Source of the DNA: Diphasiastrum complanatum
Lineage: Eukaryota; Streptophyta; Lycopodiopsida; Lycopodiales; Lycopodiaceae
DNA length: 64,000 nt
Reading direction: 5' to 3'
NCBI GenBank assembly: GCA_029204225.1
Contig: CM055096.1
Span: 40,940,519-41,004,518, forward strand
Part shown: positions 10,727-22,500 of the stretch, one piece after another
Position numbering within the stretch: the stretch's first letter is position 1
Layout: each line of letters opens with the position of its first letter
Notes under the pieces: generated by a model
Databases searched by the model: none
What the model was told of the DNA's origin: nothing
What the model saw: only the letters and a program-made list of their open reading frames with translations
Program-made: the position numbers and the translations under genes

Positions 10727-11087
10727 CATGGTTGCACACCATGTTCTGGAACGTGATCTGGAAATTAGGGTTACGGTTTTCCGAAACGCAATTTTGTTTT
10801 TTTTCCTTTGCCTTAAATTTTTTTGCTTCTCCTTGATTTTTATAAAGAAAATTGTATAAAAGGGTGGAGGTATGTCGGTTTAATAGTAGTAGGTAAGAAC
10901 TATTGCAAGTAATCTCACCCTTAATGCTAGTTGGGTCATGTGTGATGAGTTACTCATTGGATAAGGATGCACTAAGTAGCCTATCAAAAAAGAAAAATTT
11001 ACCCATTGGCCTTTTTTCCACAGGATAAAAAATCAATTTGCGTTCTAGAACACTAGGTTAGCGGAACACATTCCGCTAGCAACTGTG
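10727..11087. mobile_element. hAT-type MITE (361 bp) with 8-bp target duplication
   Basis: The left end is CATGGTTGC and the right end, reversed, is CACAGTTGC: terminal inverted repeats of the form CANNGTTGC. The 8-bp sequence GTTTGTAT occurs immediately outside both ends (10719-10726 and 11088-11095). Inside are subterminal palindromes: GTTCTGGAAC (10743-10752), GTTCTAGAAC (11042-11051, perfect) and GCGGAA-CACA-TTCCGC (11061-11076, perfect). An 8-bp duplication and YANNG ends are hallmarks of the hAT superfamily. There is no coding capacity, so the element is non-autonomous. The left 70 bases closely resemble the right end of the element at 62631-62905. Confidence 0.65.
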
Positions 11088-11444
11088 GTTTGTATATACT
11101 CAATGATGTACTAGCACATCAATAAAGGGATGGCAATTTTATGTAGCAGACAAAAAATATCCCAAGGTTCAGATGGTGTAGAATTGTTGAATGAAAGAAA
11201 CATTTTAGCTAAGTGAAATATCAATTGTCATAATATCTTGACATCAATAATGAAGAGAATTGTCACATTTAAAGAAATACCAAGTCATCTACACATTCCA
11301 AGAATGTTATGACAATCAACTTTATCTAAACGACAAAAAATATAGATAGATTGTAAGTAGCATGAGATAATAATACCAGTCATAACAAAGGTTTCAATGT
11401 CCATGTAGTAGTGTGAAACCAAGCCAATATGTTCCAAACATGGA

Positions 11445-12680
11445 ATTAATGAACCGCTATCGGTTCACCACGGTTCTGAGATTTTTTTGCCCAGAACCGT
11501 GGTGAACCGTACTAATTAATTAATTAATCAATTAATTTTTTTTTTTAGTCTCCCCCCCAAAAATATGCAAAAAAAGGGCCAAAAAAATCTGTGAATTCTG
11601 TGAAATCATTGAAATCTGTCAATCATCTGTATCATCCTTCAAATGACTCAAATCATCGGTATCATCTGTGAAATCATCTGTATCATCTGTCAAATCATCT
11701 GTACATCATGTGAAATCTGTCAAACCAGTGATGATTTTAGATGATTTCACATCTGTCAAATCATCTATACATTACATAGGTGGACCAAATCGCGATTCGT
11801 TGGGTCTGCGATTCGCGAATTGCGATTCTGCGAATCACGATTCGTGACCCATAATCGCAAAAAAAAAAAAAAAAAAATTGGGGAAAAATAGCTTATGGCT
11901 GAAATTTTTTAAGGGGATCAATGGTCAAACCAACGTTTTGCCTCTCAGAAGTGCAGTAGATGAGGCACAAATAGATCTTATTTTCAGTAGCTATCCGGTT
12001 GTCATTTGCTTTGGTTTTCAGTAAATGTTAATGCTACAGTTTGGACTATAAAGTGTATGGATGATGATCACTTTTGCAATCGTTTCACTGAAGATGTGAG
12101 TGCAATGTACATACAGTTGGGGGCATAAATATTGGGCCCTTCTCGGCGCGCATTTGGACCCCATTTTTATCCACAGGGGGGCGGTAGCATTTTTATCTGA
12201 GAAACGGGGGGTCCGGCGGTAGTCCCCTAGTGGGGGGTTCGGGGGGCAACGCCCCCTGAGGTAAGGCCTCTTCATGATTTGGCCTTCCAACTCCCTGAGT
12301 GAAAACACACTTTTTGGTGTTTCGCACCCGAAACAGTCAACAAACTACACAGTCATAATGCTCTCAATCAGAGCTTTCATCTGATACCCATATTGCCTAA
12401 AAAAGTTTAAAAAAAAAAAATACAAAAACGATTCTGGGCGATTCTGGGAAAATCCCGAAACGCGTTTCTGAATTCTGATTCTGAATCGCAGTGCATCTAT
12501 GGTACATCATGTGAAATCTGTCAAATCTGTATCGTCTGTGAAATCTATGAAATCATCTGTGAAATCTGTGAATTTGGTAATTAATTAATTAATTAAATAG
12601 AGGAACCGTACCACGGTTCATGAATTGTGGTACGGTTCACCCCACGGTTCTGAGAACCGCCGTGGGTTCTATGGTTCCGA
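11445..12680. mobile_element. Foldback-like element with ACGGTTC palindromic ends
   Basis: The left end has GAACCG-CTAT-CGGTTC (11451-11466). It then has perfect 18-bp arms CGGTTCACCACGGTTCTG (11461-11478) and their complement (11492-11509). The right end has GAACCGTACCAC (12603-12614) with its complement (12627-12638), and CGGTTC-TGA-GAACCG (12645-12659). AATTAATT runs lie just inside both ends. The next layer inward holds many TCATCTGT / GAAATCTGTCAAA repeats in direct orientation (about 11590-11765 and 12502-12570). No convincing target duplication was found, so the exact ends are uncertain. No coding region is recognised. Confidence 0.5.
11770..12493. mobile_element. Second MITE-like element nested in the foldback element
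   Basis: The right end reads GAATCGCAGTG, reversed CACTGCGATTC, which fits a hAT YANNG end. The flanks are CATCTATA (11762-11769) and CATCTATG (12494-12501), a 7-of-8 match for a target duplication. Repeated CGATTCG / CGAATTGCG motifs in both orientations occupy 11790-11850 and 12425-12490. The interior has A-runs and a GC-rich stretch (12195-12265). That stretch is unusual for the region, with GGGGTTCGGGGGGCAACG at about 12233. The left terminus is less clear than the right. Confidence 0.4.
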
Positions 12681-12689
12681 AGTAGACAC

Positions 12690-14240
12690 AATTAACAAGA
12701 GTCCTATAACAAGGATGTGAGATACTTGTATGCATATACCATAGATGTAGAAGAATGTGTTCTGCTACATTTGTGTTTCAGAACACGAGAGTTCCAAATA
12801 CTGGAATGTGAACTTTTTATTATTCATTCAAGAAAAACCACAAAGCTTAAAAAATTAACAAGTTACATGAAAGGAGAGGGAGGTGCTAAACCCCTCAGTC
12901 TCCACGACTGAGCCTGCAGATGATTATTGCCTTCGCACTAGGCGTTGCGAGAGCCGTATGGATGGTTCAATCTTCAAAGAATTAGATTTGCACCAACTTT
13001 GTGAGCAAGCACATGGGCGTGCTCAACCAAAAAAAGAAAATCGTGGCCGAAAAGGTCTCGGAAACAAATTAAAATTTATGCAATTTTTTTGCAATTTTGT
13101 GTGTCAAAACCAACTAACAGAAACTTTTGTTCAAAATTTGAAGGATAGAATCAGCTACCAAAAACCAAAAAACAATTAAAAAAACAGTCTCTTACTTGTA
13201 TGCAAGGCTAGTTCTCTATACTCACGACGTCAGAATTGAGTGGAATAAATTTTTTTTTTTATAGCAAACCCACCATGAAAGATACACTTTTCAAGCACAC
13301 ATTCATGAAGTTTAGACTATCCAAATTAGATTTGAAATTATTGCACCTTAATCGGTGGCTATGATACCAAATGTTGGAAACACCATCATCTAAGTGGACT
13401 AAAGTAAGGACACAATCAAGTGACGACCCTCTATAACTGCCCATCCACAGCGATATGTCCCATACCACTCCATCCTAGCTTCATCCTTCGCATACTTACG
13501 TATTGAGACAAGATATCGCCCTAAATAGGATTTTTGTTTACCGAGTTTTTTTTTGCAAGGTTGAAAAGTTACACCTTTTGTAAGAAGTTATTTGTTGGAA
13601 ATAACATCCACAAGTTTCTGCTTCATGTTGACAGTCTTTCATAAGTTTCCTTATAATTTGTGTTGTAAAGTTGGATAGAATTCTTTGAATTAGAAATCCA
13701 GTCCTTGGTAATTGCATACAAATTATGGAAGGAGATTTATTGAAAGTTTTTGCAAAGATAGTAATAAGGTTTCTCTTATCAGGAACCAGATTAGTGCTTT
13801 TTTGTAGGAAGACTTGATTCAGAAACCATGTTATTGCTTCTTTGTGAAAAATGTCAATTCACATTGATTACAAGGAATCTGTTGTATAAGAGTTTTTGTT
13901 TTCCAAAAACTGGTGTTTATGGCTCTGAAATAAACGTATTTCATTTGAAACTTTAGATTCAGGCATGCCAGTGGGTCAATCAATGATCAAGAGGGCATGC
14001 TGTCGGTAACACCCTGAGAAGAAGCCTTATGTAAAGAAAAAACAAAAAACCCTGTGATTCCTTCCAGAAACCCACCTCCTATTGGTCATCTCTTCCCTAC
14101 CTGCACTCTTGGAACAGAGTGTCGTAGCTAAATCTGTGAAAAAATTAAACTATAAGAGGCGCATTTCTGGTGGGTAATCTAGCGGTTTTGACAAGGCAAT
14201 AGCAGTGCTGATTTTTAGAACATTACACGCACTTGAGACA
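12690..14240. other. No gene recognised
   Basis: AT-rich sequence. A 98-codon plus-strand frame (12883-13179) and a 69-codon minus frame (13468-13259) have no recognisable features. Confidence 0.45.
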
Positions 14241-14244
14241 GGTA

Positions 14245-14352
14245 TTTCTAGCAGCAATCAGATTCATGTCAGCCCACGGATTCCTGGCAGAAATTGCATT
14301 CCTGTCTGCAGACGGTTTTCTTGCAGCAGTCGGATTTCTGGCAGCACCTGAG
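14245..14352 (+). repeat. Six tandem copies of an 18-bp unit, in frame
   Basis: The units start TTTCTAGCAGCAATCAGA and vary around TTYCTGGCAGCAGNCGGA. Read in the plus-strand frame that is open from 14233 to 14466 they encode hexapeptides FLAAIR, FMSAHG, FLAEIA, FLSADG, FLAAVG, FLAAPE. The surrounding frame is only 77 codons and otherwise featureless, so whether it is translated is unknown. Confidence 0.75.
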
Positions 14353-14739
14353 GTTTTGTCAGACTTCTTGATTGTCAAGGATAGATTTGCAATAATTTTC
14401 AGTTACCTGGGGGAGGATTCCAGAAGGATTGTGGTATGCCTATTTCCTTGCTGGATCTGTGAGTGAATCTACAAGGGGTTTGTAGATTTTTCTCTGATCG
14501 AGGACCTCTGGTAGGCAAAGAAATGCCAGCCTGAGATGGCGGAACCTCCTCAGGGTTCAACGTGCCCACAGCGATTTGCCACGGCTTCCTTTTGTTCCTA
14601 TAGATCATGGCAGGGGTAGCGAACTCCTTGATCGAAGCCGGATAGTGAACTTTATGATCAGAGAGTTACTGAGGCAATGCACGTAAAAGAGTGAAAGAAA
14701 GAAAACTTTTTCCTTTTTTATTTTGGTTCTTTTTTTTTT

Positions 14740-14771
<32 letters not shown>

Positions 14772-15097
14772 TGGCCCCAGCTTAATCACAGCCACACTTT
14801 TTTTTTTCAAATTTAAAAAAATTAATTTTTTATTCACAGAGTCTGCCCAAAGATTCATGAGGATAAGTTTCTCTTGGGTGAACAAGTTTTCATATATCTA
14901 GGTACAATGGCTAATATTGGGGGAAATAAATAATTGGTCTGGTTTTATCAAACTTTGCACAATATTTGGTATTTTCTCATGTAAATATCCCGAAGTTGAC
15001 CCCCAAATTTTTGCTTCCAGAAGAACCAGGTGAGTTCAAGGATAAAAACCCAAGTGTTCGGGAGCCATTAAATTCCAAAGGGAAGTTCTAATATTGA
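14353..15097. repeat. Gene-poor stretch with a T20-G20 homopolymer pair
   Basis: At 14730-14769 about twenty T residues are followed directly by about twenty G residues. The rest of the segment shows no recognisable gene. The sequence near 14600 (CATGGCAGGGGTAGCGAAC) could be the leader of a copia element but is full of stops. Confidence 0.6.
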
Positions 15098-15460
15098 TTA
15101 GATCTGATGACAATGGTGTGGCCGGAAATCATGTAGATCTACTCTTTTTGAGGATCCAAGACTTAAGGGAATAGTTCCCACTCCATCTATTCTACATTCT
15201 TGATCAGTTGCTGTTAGAATAGACTTTTTACAACCTACAAAAGGTACAAGAGTTGAGAAAAAATCCTTTTGGAATGTCATGTGGGAGCTAGCCCCACTAT
15301 CAATCCACCATGTGTCATTGGAGTAGCTCTTGGATGTTGATGTAGATGCCATCAAGGATGACATTTGAATGCTAAAGAATGTCAAAGAGATGTTATCGAA
15401 TGAATTCGATATGATATATTTAGGGGAAGCCCATTTTTGTCTTGGTATACATATTTTCAA
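15098..15460 (-). pseudogene. Ty1/copia aspartic protease fragment
   Basis: The 120-codon minus-strand frame contains DTWWIDSGASSHMTFQKDFF, the copia retropepsin active site (DSG intact), followed by DGVGTIPLSL. In copia polyproteins this sits between the zinc knuckle and the integrase. Here neither neighbour is present. The next copia piece, at 15500, lies on the opposite strand, so the fragment has been rearranged. Confidence 0.85.
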
Positions 15461-15499
15461 AGATTGTCATCGATCAGTTTATATCAGTCAGCAAAGATG

Positions 15500-15960
15500 C
15501 AGATTGGGCTGTAGATGTTGACAGAAGAAAGTCGACATCAGAATATGTCTTTGTATTCAACAGAGGGTCATGTCTCTTGGAACAACAAGAAGCATAATTC
15601 GACTACATTATCTTCGACAAGGCCAAATACATTGTTGCCGCACATGCTGCAAAAGAAGCTATTTGGTTTAAGGCATTTATTGTCAGACATCAATCTTAGT
15701 CAGTTACAGGCAACTGCCGTCTTTTGCGACAATCAGAGTACAATTGCTTTATCTGTTAATCCCAAGTATCATTTCCGGAGCAAGCACATTGAAATAAAAT
15801 ATCATCTTGTCAAAGACAGTACTCAAAAGGAAGATCATTCTGATCTTTTGCAAAACAGAGTTCATGAGAGCGAATATATTTACTAAAGCATTATTGTTCA
15901 ACAATCATTCTAAGTTTAGCAGTATGCTCATAACTTAATACCTCGATTTTTATGAGTTCA
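15500..15960 (+). pseudogene. Ty1/copia RNase H region and polyprotein end
   Basis: The plus strand begins DWAVDVDRRKSTSEYVFVF in one frame and switches after a small indel to the 15515-15886 frame. That frame has VSWNNKKHNSTTLSST, ATAVFCDNQSTIALSVNPKY and SKHIEIKYHLVKD. These are the standard copia RNase H motifs, including the CDNQS.IAL box. After another shift the polyprotein tail (FTKALLFNN) leads into a purine tract and the LTR at 15974. Confidence 0.85.
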
Positions 15961-15973
15961 CATTAAGGAAGAG

Positions 15974-16696
15974 TGTTGGATTTCATTCCTTAAATCATTT
16001 TGTAATGGGGAACTATTTTGTAGTTTTATTCGCATTGTCGAGAGAGTGTCGAAGGATTTGAGACTGTCTATAGAAATATATGTATTGTCGACATAGTGTC
16101 GAATAGACCTAAAACGATTATTTGAGAGTTCCAAATAACGACTTCAGTAGATTTGATAGTGGAGTCTTATCCACTACATATTTCGAGTCCAATCCCTTAT
16201 CTCCACATGCATCTACCAGGTGGATAACGACGCATTCCGTTAGGGTTGTGCCATCAATAGATCAGTAGATTAGTTTGTTTCAAATTGAATCAAGTTCAAA
16301 ATTCAGTTCATTAGAAATACATTCTTCTTCAGCTCTCTCTGTTCTGCCATAAATGTAGACTAATCATTAATAAACTATCACGATTACAGTTTGTGTATGA
16401 GCGAAATTAGATGCACGATTATTATGGTGCATCCACCACATATTTCGAGTCCAATCCCTTATCTCCAACGTGCATCTACCAGGTGGATAACGACGCATTA
16501 TGTTAGGGCTGTGCCATCAATAGATTAGTAGATTAGTTCGTTTCAAATTGAATCAAGTTCAAAATTCAGTTCATTAGAAGTACATTCTTCTTCCTCTCTC
16601 TCTGTTCCGCCATAGGCGTAGACTAATCATTTATAAACTATCACGATTACAGTTTGTGTATGAGCAAAATTAGATGCACTATTTTTATAGTGCAAT
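15974..16696 (+). repeat. Copia 3' LTR (right end uncertain)
   Basis: The segment starts TGTTGGATTTC directly after the purine-rich AAGGAAGAG that follows the RNase H region, as a 3' LTR should. It contains a 262-bp tandem duplication (separate entry). No second LTR is visible, so the right end is an estimate. Confidence 0.5.
16171..16694 (+). repeat. 262-bp tandem duplication inside the copia LTR
   Basis: Copy 1 starts CCACTACATATTTCGAGTCC at 16171. Copy 2 starts CCACCACATATTTCGAGTCC at 16433. The copies agree at most positions, including ACCAGGTGGATAACGACGCA and AAACTATCACGATTACAGTT, with scattered substitutions. Confidence 0.9.
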
Positions 16697-16994
16697 CAAA
16701 ATAGACAACGAATGTATTTTTCATTATTCAACAATACATACTGCATTGGACAATTAGACACGTGACTTCTCTTGTTCTTTTGTTTCTATTATTCATGTTA
16801 TTGCGATATGAGTTTTGATAATTCGCAAGGAGGCGATCTTTTTCTATCAGTCATTTTTCACACTTGTGAATAATAACGAGTTCTGTTTATGATAGTATCG
16901 AAATAGTTTTGTTATTACATCAACTCTTACTATTCCTACAATCGAACTGTTATTGTCTAATAGTTATGCGACTCACATGCAACTTATTTTTTTT

Positions 16995-17705
16995 CCAACA
17001 ACAGTGTGTCGTCAACGTACAATTCAATGATAATAAAAGAATGTTGCACTGACTTGAAGTAGACATTCAAATCTAAAGTGCTTGGATTTTAACCATAATC
17101 CATAAAGAAAGTGTTGATCCTTTGAAACCAAGCTCTAGTAGATTGCTTCAAGCCATAAAGTGCTCTATGGAGTTTACGTACATGATTTTCTTTGTTGTTG
17201 ATTAGATAACCTTCGGGCTTTATCATGTAGATATCTTCTTCGATAACTCCATTCAGATAGGTTGTCTGTACATCCATCTGATGTATCTTTAGATTTGTTG
17301 CAGTAGCATACAATAGTAGAAGTCTGATTGAAGAATGTTTTGTTATCGGACTGAAAGTATCAGTATAGTCGATATTCGGGATCTGAAAAAATCCTCATGC
17401 AACAACTCAAGCTTTCCTTCGATTGATACTTTCATTCGCTTTGTATTTGATCTTGAATATCCATTTGCAATCAATTACATTTTTGCTGGCAGATAATTCG
17501 ACAATAGTCCAAGTCTGATTTCTAATGAGAGATGTATACTCTCTATCCATAGCTTCTCTCGATAGATTAGAGTGTGACTGACTGAGGGCTTCTTTGACAG
17601 TAGTCGGCTCTCGAATGAGATAACAAGCAGATTCATCGATATATCTGTTAGATGGTTTGCAATCTCTTGTCGATCTTCAAGAAGACGAATGAGGCTAATA
17701 ATCAT
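16995..17705 (-). pseudogene. Ty1/copia reverse transcriptase, N-terminal half
   Basis: On the minus strand: EAMDREYTSLIRNQTWTIVE (RT entry), VIDCKWIFKIKYK, IDYTDTFSPITKHSSIRLLL, then a 74-codon open frame with HQMDVQTTYLNGVIEEDIYM and KLHRALYGLKQSTRAWF. It ends at LYVDDTL, the YVDD catalytic box near 17010. Frames change between these blocks and stops occur. The fragment stops just after YVDD and faces the LTR at 15974-16696 in the opposite orientation. Confidence 0.85.
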
Positions 17706-19837
17706 TTCTTTGGTTCTGTTGTTGTTGAACTACAACATCTTTATAACCAACGAAAATGGTTACCAAGTGGATATTGCCTTATGCACTTTTTGATAATACA
17801 TATTTTTTGATGCTTCTTGTATGAGTAAGTGCAAATGATTGCAACCTTTGCATGTGATGTTAAAGTTTAACAAAGCTACCATACATCTATTTGTAAGAAA
17901 TTGCACCTTGGTATGTAGATTTTCTTGTGAAGGCTTCAATTGAATCGTTTGCAAGCTTAGACATGTATATTTGAAGCTCGTCACTGAAGATAAAGAAAAA
18001 AATCTATTTTAAGGATTTTTGTTGTTATTGGTGTAGCTACATCTCTTCTAGCTTTGAAAGGCTAAATGAATTAAGGCATTTGTTAAGTTACAACTTGAAG
18101 GCAACCACTTCTTTTTTGAACTTGGTTGATGTGAAGTCTCATAGAAATTCTTATGTCACCATTCTTTGTCGATTTCGACAGTACTTACCTAAAGTTTCCA
18201 TGGAGGCCTTTCATCTCTGTGGACGGTCACACGATCTACAGTCTTAATTCTAGCTTAAGAGTAAGTATTCCATGATAATAGTAGGCAAAGACATGTAATT
18301 TACTTGATTATGATATGTCAAAATGACAATTATTTCTTCATATTATGTTTTTGCCTTCTTTATTGCAATTAGCATAGTTTAAAATTTCTTGTCACCTTGG
18401 TCTCACTTTGTTCAATGTGTGATTAATTTTGCAGATTGTGAAACATGTTGAAAGTTGGAATATATCAACCTTAGAAGCTATTTTCCTATTATTTGTGCCC
18501 TCAAACAAGGCTGTTTGGAACAAGTAATGGCTTGACAACTCATCTTCTCAAACTTGATCGTATCATTGGAGCTCTTGAAGCTATCATTGTGCTTCTCTTT
18601 TGTGTTATTTATATAGTGGTAGACCTTGTTCACAAAGAACTTGCATGGTATCTTCCCTATATATTTTTTTGATGGTGCAAATTGTTATGTTATTTTAGCA
18701 TGCCTTAGACCCCAATCCTCAAGTATAGAACATATATGTAGGTAAACATTATTGTGAGCTAATGAAATTTTGTTTGGTGACTAACTAAATCCTTTGCCTA
18801 GTGATTACCTAAGGCTTTAGTCTCAAGGCCTTCCTTTTGTACACAACAACAACCTTACCAAAGACCATTTCATTTGTTTTAATGGAACTTCATGTCAATT
18901 TCTTGAATGCCTTTTAGCACAAACAAGCAACATGAATGGAAATGCCAGGTGGCAAAACTTGAAGTGTAGGGCATCTTGGTGAAGCCATAAAGAGTGTACT
19001 AAGTGGACGAACATGCATTAGAGGAGTTCTAAATCCAAAAAAGACCCTTTGTAAAGATTCTTTTTATATTTTTTCTCAATTTTTTCTTACACATGGACCA
19101 ATCAAAACACTCAAATTTGAAATCTACGTAACGTAACTTTTTGAGTCCACATTTTGATTCCATACTAAAAATGGCATAACTTTTTAGTGGTAAGTCCGAA
19201 TTTAACGAAGTTTGGTGCATTGGAAAGCGCTCAACAAGGGCTTTCCAATGATATGTTAGATGACATACTTCTGAGCTACGATTAAAAAGTTATGGCAAGT
19301 CAAAAGTATTAGTGTTATAATATTTTAATAATAAAAAAGACATCTTGCACGAATTCTTAAAGGGTTTTTTTGGAACTCAAAACTTCTCTAATGCGTTGGT
19401 GAACAAGGAAGAACGTTTTCTCCAAGGTCATTGTTTTGATTACTTCGTCTCACAACACAATCATTCCTATTCTATTGTCATTGATTCATGGTCAATTCTT
19501 TTTCATGTTTACTTTCACAATCATTGCAAGTACTTAGTACAATTACATCGCCTAGATGTCATCGAGTTTTAATATCATCTTCATGCCAACTTTGTACACA
19601 TAAAGGTATCATTTTTGTCATTATTTGTCTTGCAATCAACCATGTACCATGTCATATGCACACATCAAGTAATGACCTCCTTTGCAAGAAATTAAAAAAA
19701 CTCATTGATATGTTTGAAAATGTGTTGTTTGTAATCAATAAAGTGGAAGTGACATTTTAATATAGAAAAAAGACTAAAAAGTTTCTTAAGTTGACGCGTG
19801 CTTGGAAGCATTTTCACAAAAGAAGATATGTTTTTTC
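17706..19837. other. No gene recognised
   Basis: AT-rich sequence without recognisable coding domains. The 74-codon minus frame at 17984-17760 adjoins the copia RT but does not match a part of it that I know. Confidence 0.4.
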
Positions 19838-19935
19838 TTTTCACATAGACAAGCATGAGGGGAATAGTATATTGTAGATTTTTTTTCATTTTTTCACATA
19901 AACAAGCATGAAGGGAATAGTATATTGTAGATTTG
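19838..19935. repeat. Short tandem duplication, about 54-bp period
   Basis: Both copies read TTTTCACATA-ACAAGCATGA-GGGAATAGTATATTGTAGATTT with minor differences and a T-run between them. Confidence 0.8.
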
Positions 19936-22500
19936 TATCCTAAGAATGATTTTAATTTACAAAAGAGAGTGAATAGAGATGTCTTACATCTTATCGTCAT
20001 TTTGCAAAAAGTTTTTTTTTTTTCCAAGCTTGAGAAATGTTATACAAATGTAGGAAATGGTTAAGCTAGAAACAATATTCTTACAAAGCCAATTTGCACA
20101 TACACATGATGTTTGAAGTTTTGAGAGATGCAGAATGACTCCAATAGTTAAGTCTAAATATTCAAATGATCAAAGGAAGATGGTATTTGCTATGCTAGAC
20201 ATGCATTTAATAGTGGAAAAAAGTGGATCGTTTACCAAAAGTGGAATATTTTAAAATGAAATTAGATGTATTAGAAATTTTCTAGTTTTAGTCTTTGATG
20301 TCTTAAAAATAAGTAGTGAACCTTTTTATGCACAATTGAAATTCAAGATCCGACAACATAATATGCTAATTTTTGTCAACGACAATGGCAAAAAAGTTCA
20401 AGAACTGTAATACATGGCATAACTTCATTGTGCAGAAATTTAGATGCCTATTTGTTTTTTGAATCTGAATTTCATAAATGCAAATGCCTATTTTATTTCA
20501 TTGTCTTAAACAATCAAGAATGTTGGATGTCTTTGGATCAATAGTTCTAAGGCCTGGCTCTTTCAAAGACAAAATTGTGGTAAGAAATTAAAAGTCTCAA
20601 ACAATGGCCCTTGCCATAAACTCAAAAAATGGAGCATTAATGAAAATTTATAGGATAGGCTAATGAGATTCGATGCAACTAATGTGGTTCCTAATTTTTT
20701 GAATGGATAATGGTTTCCAAATGCTTCCAAAGCATATCATCTATTGTTTATCCGTAGCACAATAAATTTTATAACATTCAAGTGCTAACAATAGTTGGTT
20801 TGACACTCACTTGTCTTGGTAATTGCATGAGATGAGTCAATTGACGTTGATCAAAAATTCCCTTTCAAGCCTGTGCTAATGTGCATCTCATTGAAATTGA
20901 ACTCGAAGATCTCTAGCTATAAAAGAATGTATGATGTGTTAGAGAAAACACATTTCGGAGCTTCTCATTGGTCCACGTTTGCCCTGAATTGTAATTGAAG
21001 GGCATTTGAAAAGCAAAATCTTCATTTTTTAGGGTTTTTTAGTTTTGGAAGAGAAATAGCAATAATGTGATAATGTGAGTTGAGAGAGCCAACATGCCTT
21101 GTCTTGTTGCACAAAATTCATTTGTAAGGGATTAAATTTTGCAACATGACGTACTTAAAGATTTTGAGCGTCCTTCAAATTTTGGTTGCTCCTACTATCT
21201 TCAAGCAAAGACCTTATGGTTGCAACCCCTACACTTTCCTACACCGACTACTTTTTTGTGTCTCTCATGCATGTTTGTGTTTTCAATCCTAATGGTTTGT
21301 TTTTGACCATTGAGACAATCCATGTTGCAATGCCCGAGCCCATCAACATGCCACATTAAACCTTCTTTAGTGTTTAATACTTTCCACATTGGTTGGACAA
21401 CAACACTTCCTAATTCACCTTCTGTTAATGCTCTCTTTCTAGCATATTTATGGACATTTTCTCTACGAGTTCTATCCAAATTATACTGCTTGAATTTATT
21501 GTGAAATAATTGATGCTAATAACTTTTATAGCCCTATTTCCTATTCAAATTAAAGGGTAGAATACATAGATGTTTTGCCACTCACAACATGACAAACAAG
21601 TGCCCCTCTTCTTATGTCATTTATGACATGCTCAACAAGGTGCTCTTGAATTGTGTTGTTAGCGAGCATATATACTATTGGTTCAAATTGAGATACCTTA
21701 TGTATTATGGAAGCCGTCAAACACAAGACATTTTGCACCATAAGGATGCCCAAAAATTTTAGGTGAGGCCCAAAGGGATCAAGCCTAAATTTTGGCATCG
21801 CCTAAGTTTTTTTTACTGGGCAGAATGTTTTGTGCCCGACAACTTCCAATGCGCAATGGGTTATATGACTAAATAGATGTCCAAGTTTTGAATTGAATAA
21901 ATATAACCTAAATTTACAATTGGGATCACCGACAGTATCCGAGTTGGATGAGTAATTGTCGTGTTCTCAAGATGCCAAATCTTGTCATAATCATTGTGAA
22001 TGGGATACCTAGGAGCCCCATGCTCCAAAACTTGGCTTGACCCTCCATGGATTTTCCGTTTACATATTGTCCATGTTGATGCAATGCAGAAAAATACCAT
22101 TGCAATACATGTGGATGCATACATATAGATACACGTGTGTGTTGTTTGATAATACTCATGTCCTTATGCAGATTTCTTTGATAACTAAATGGAATTGAGA
22201 CTTGCTTCCTAATAACATATTGAGTACATCAATCAAGTCGATCAAGCTCATGTGAGCTACCATCCTATGAATCTTTACTATCAGTTAGCAGCTTCGATTT
22301 TCCAATTTGCACCATCTGATAAGTAGGATCAATATATTACCTTGATTGTTACCGTATTATGATTATATCAAAGAGAGTCAAGGACTCATCAGTAGACCTT
22401 GGTAGAATCATCTAGAACCGTTTTCAAACTAATTGCCATATAACAAGAAATCTAATTTGTAAATTACACAATGGTCTTATTGAGCTTCGGTAAGATTTAA
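19936..22500. other. No gene recognised
   Basis: The minus-strand frames at 21479-21201, 21798-21550 and 22124-21861 lie close together and could be decayed mobile-element coding sequence. None of their peptides matches a family I can name. Confidence 0.35.

Noticed and set aside
12950-13000. GAGCCGTATGGATGGTTC, reminiscent of group II intron domain V
   Set aside because: The second strand of the hairpin and the GAAA loop are missing, and no intron-encoded protein or splice context is visible. Chance similarity is more likely.
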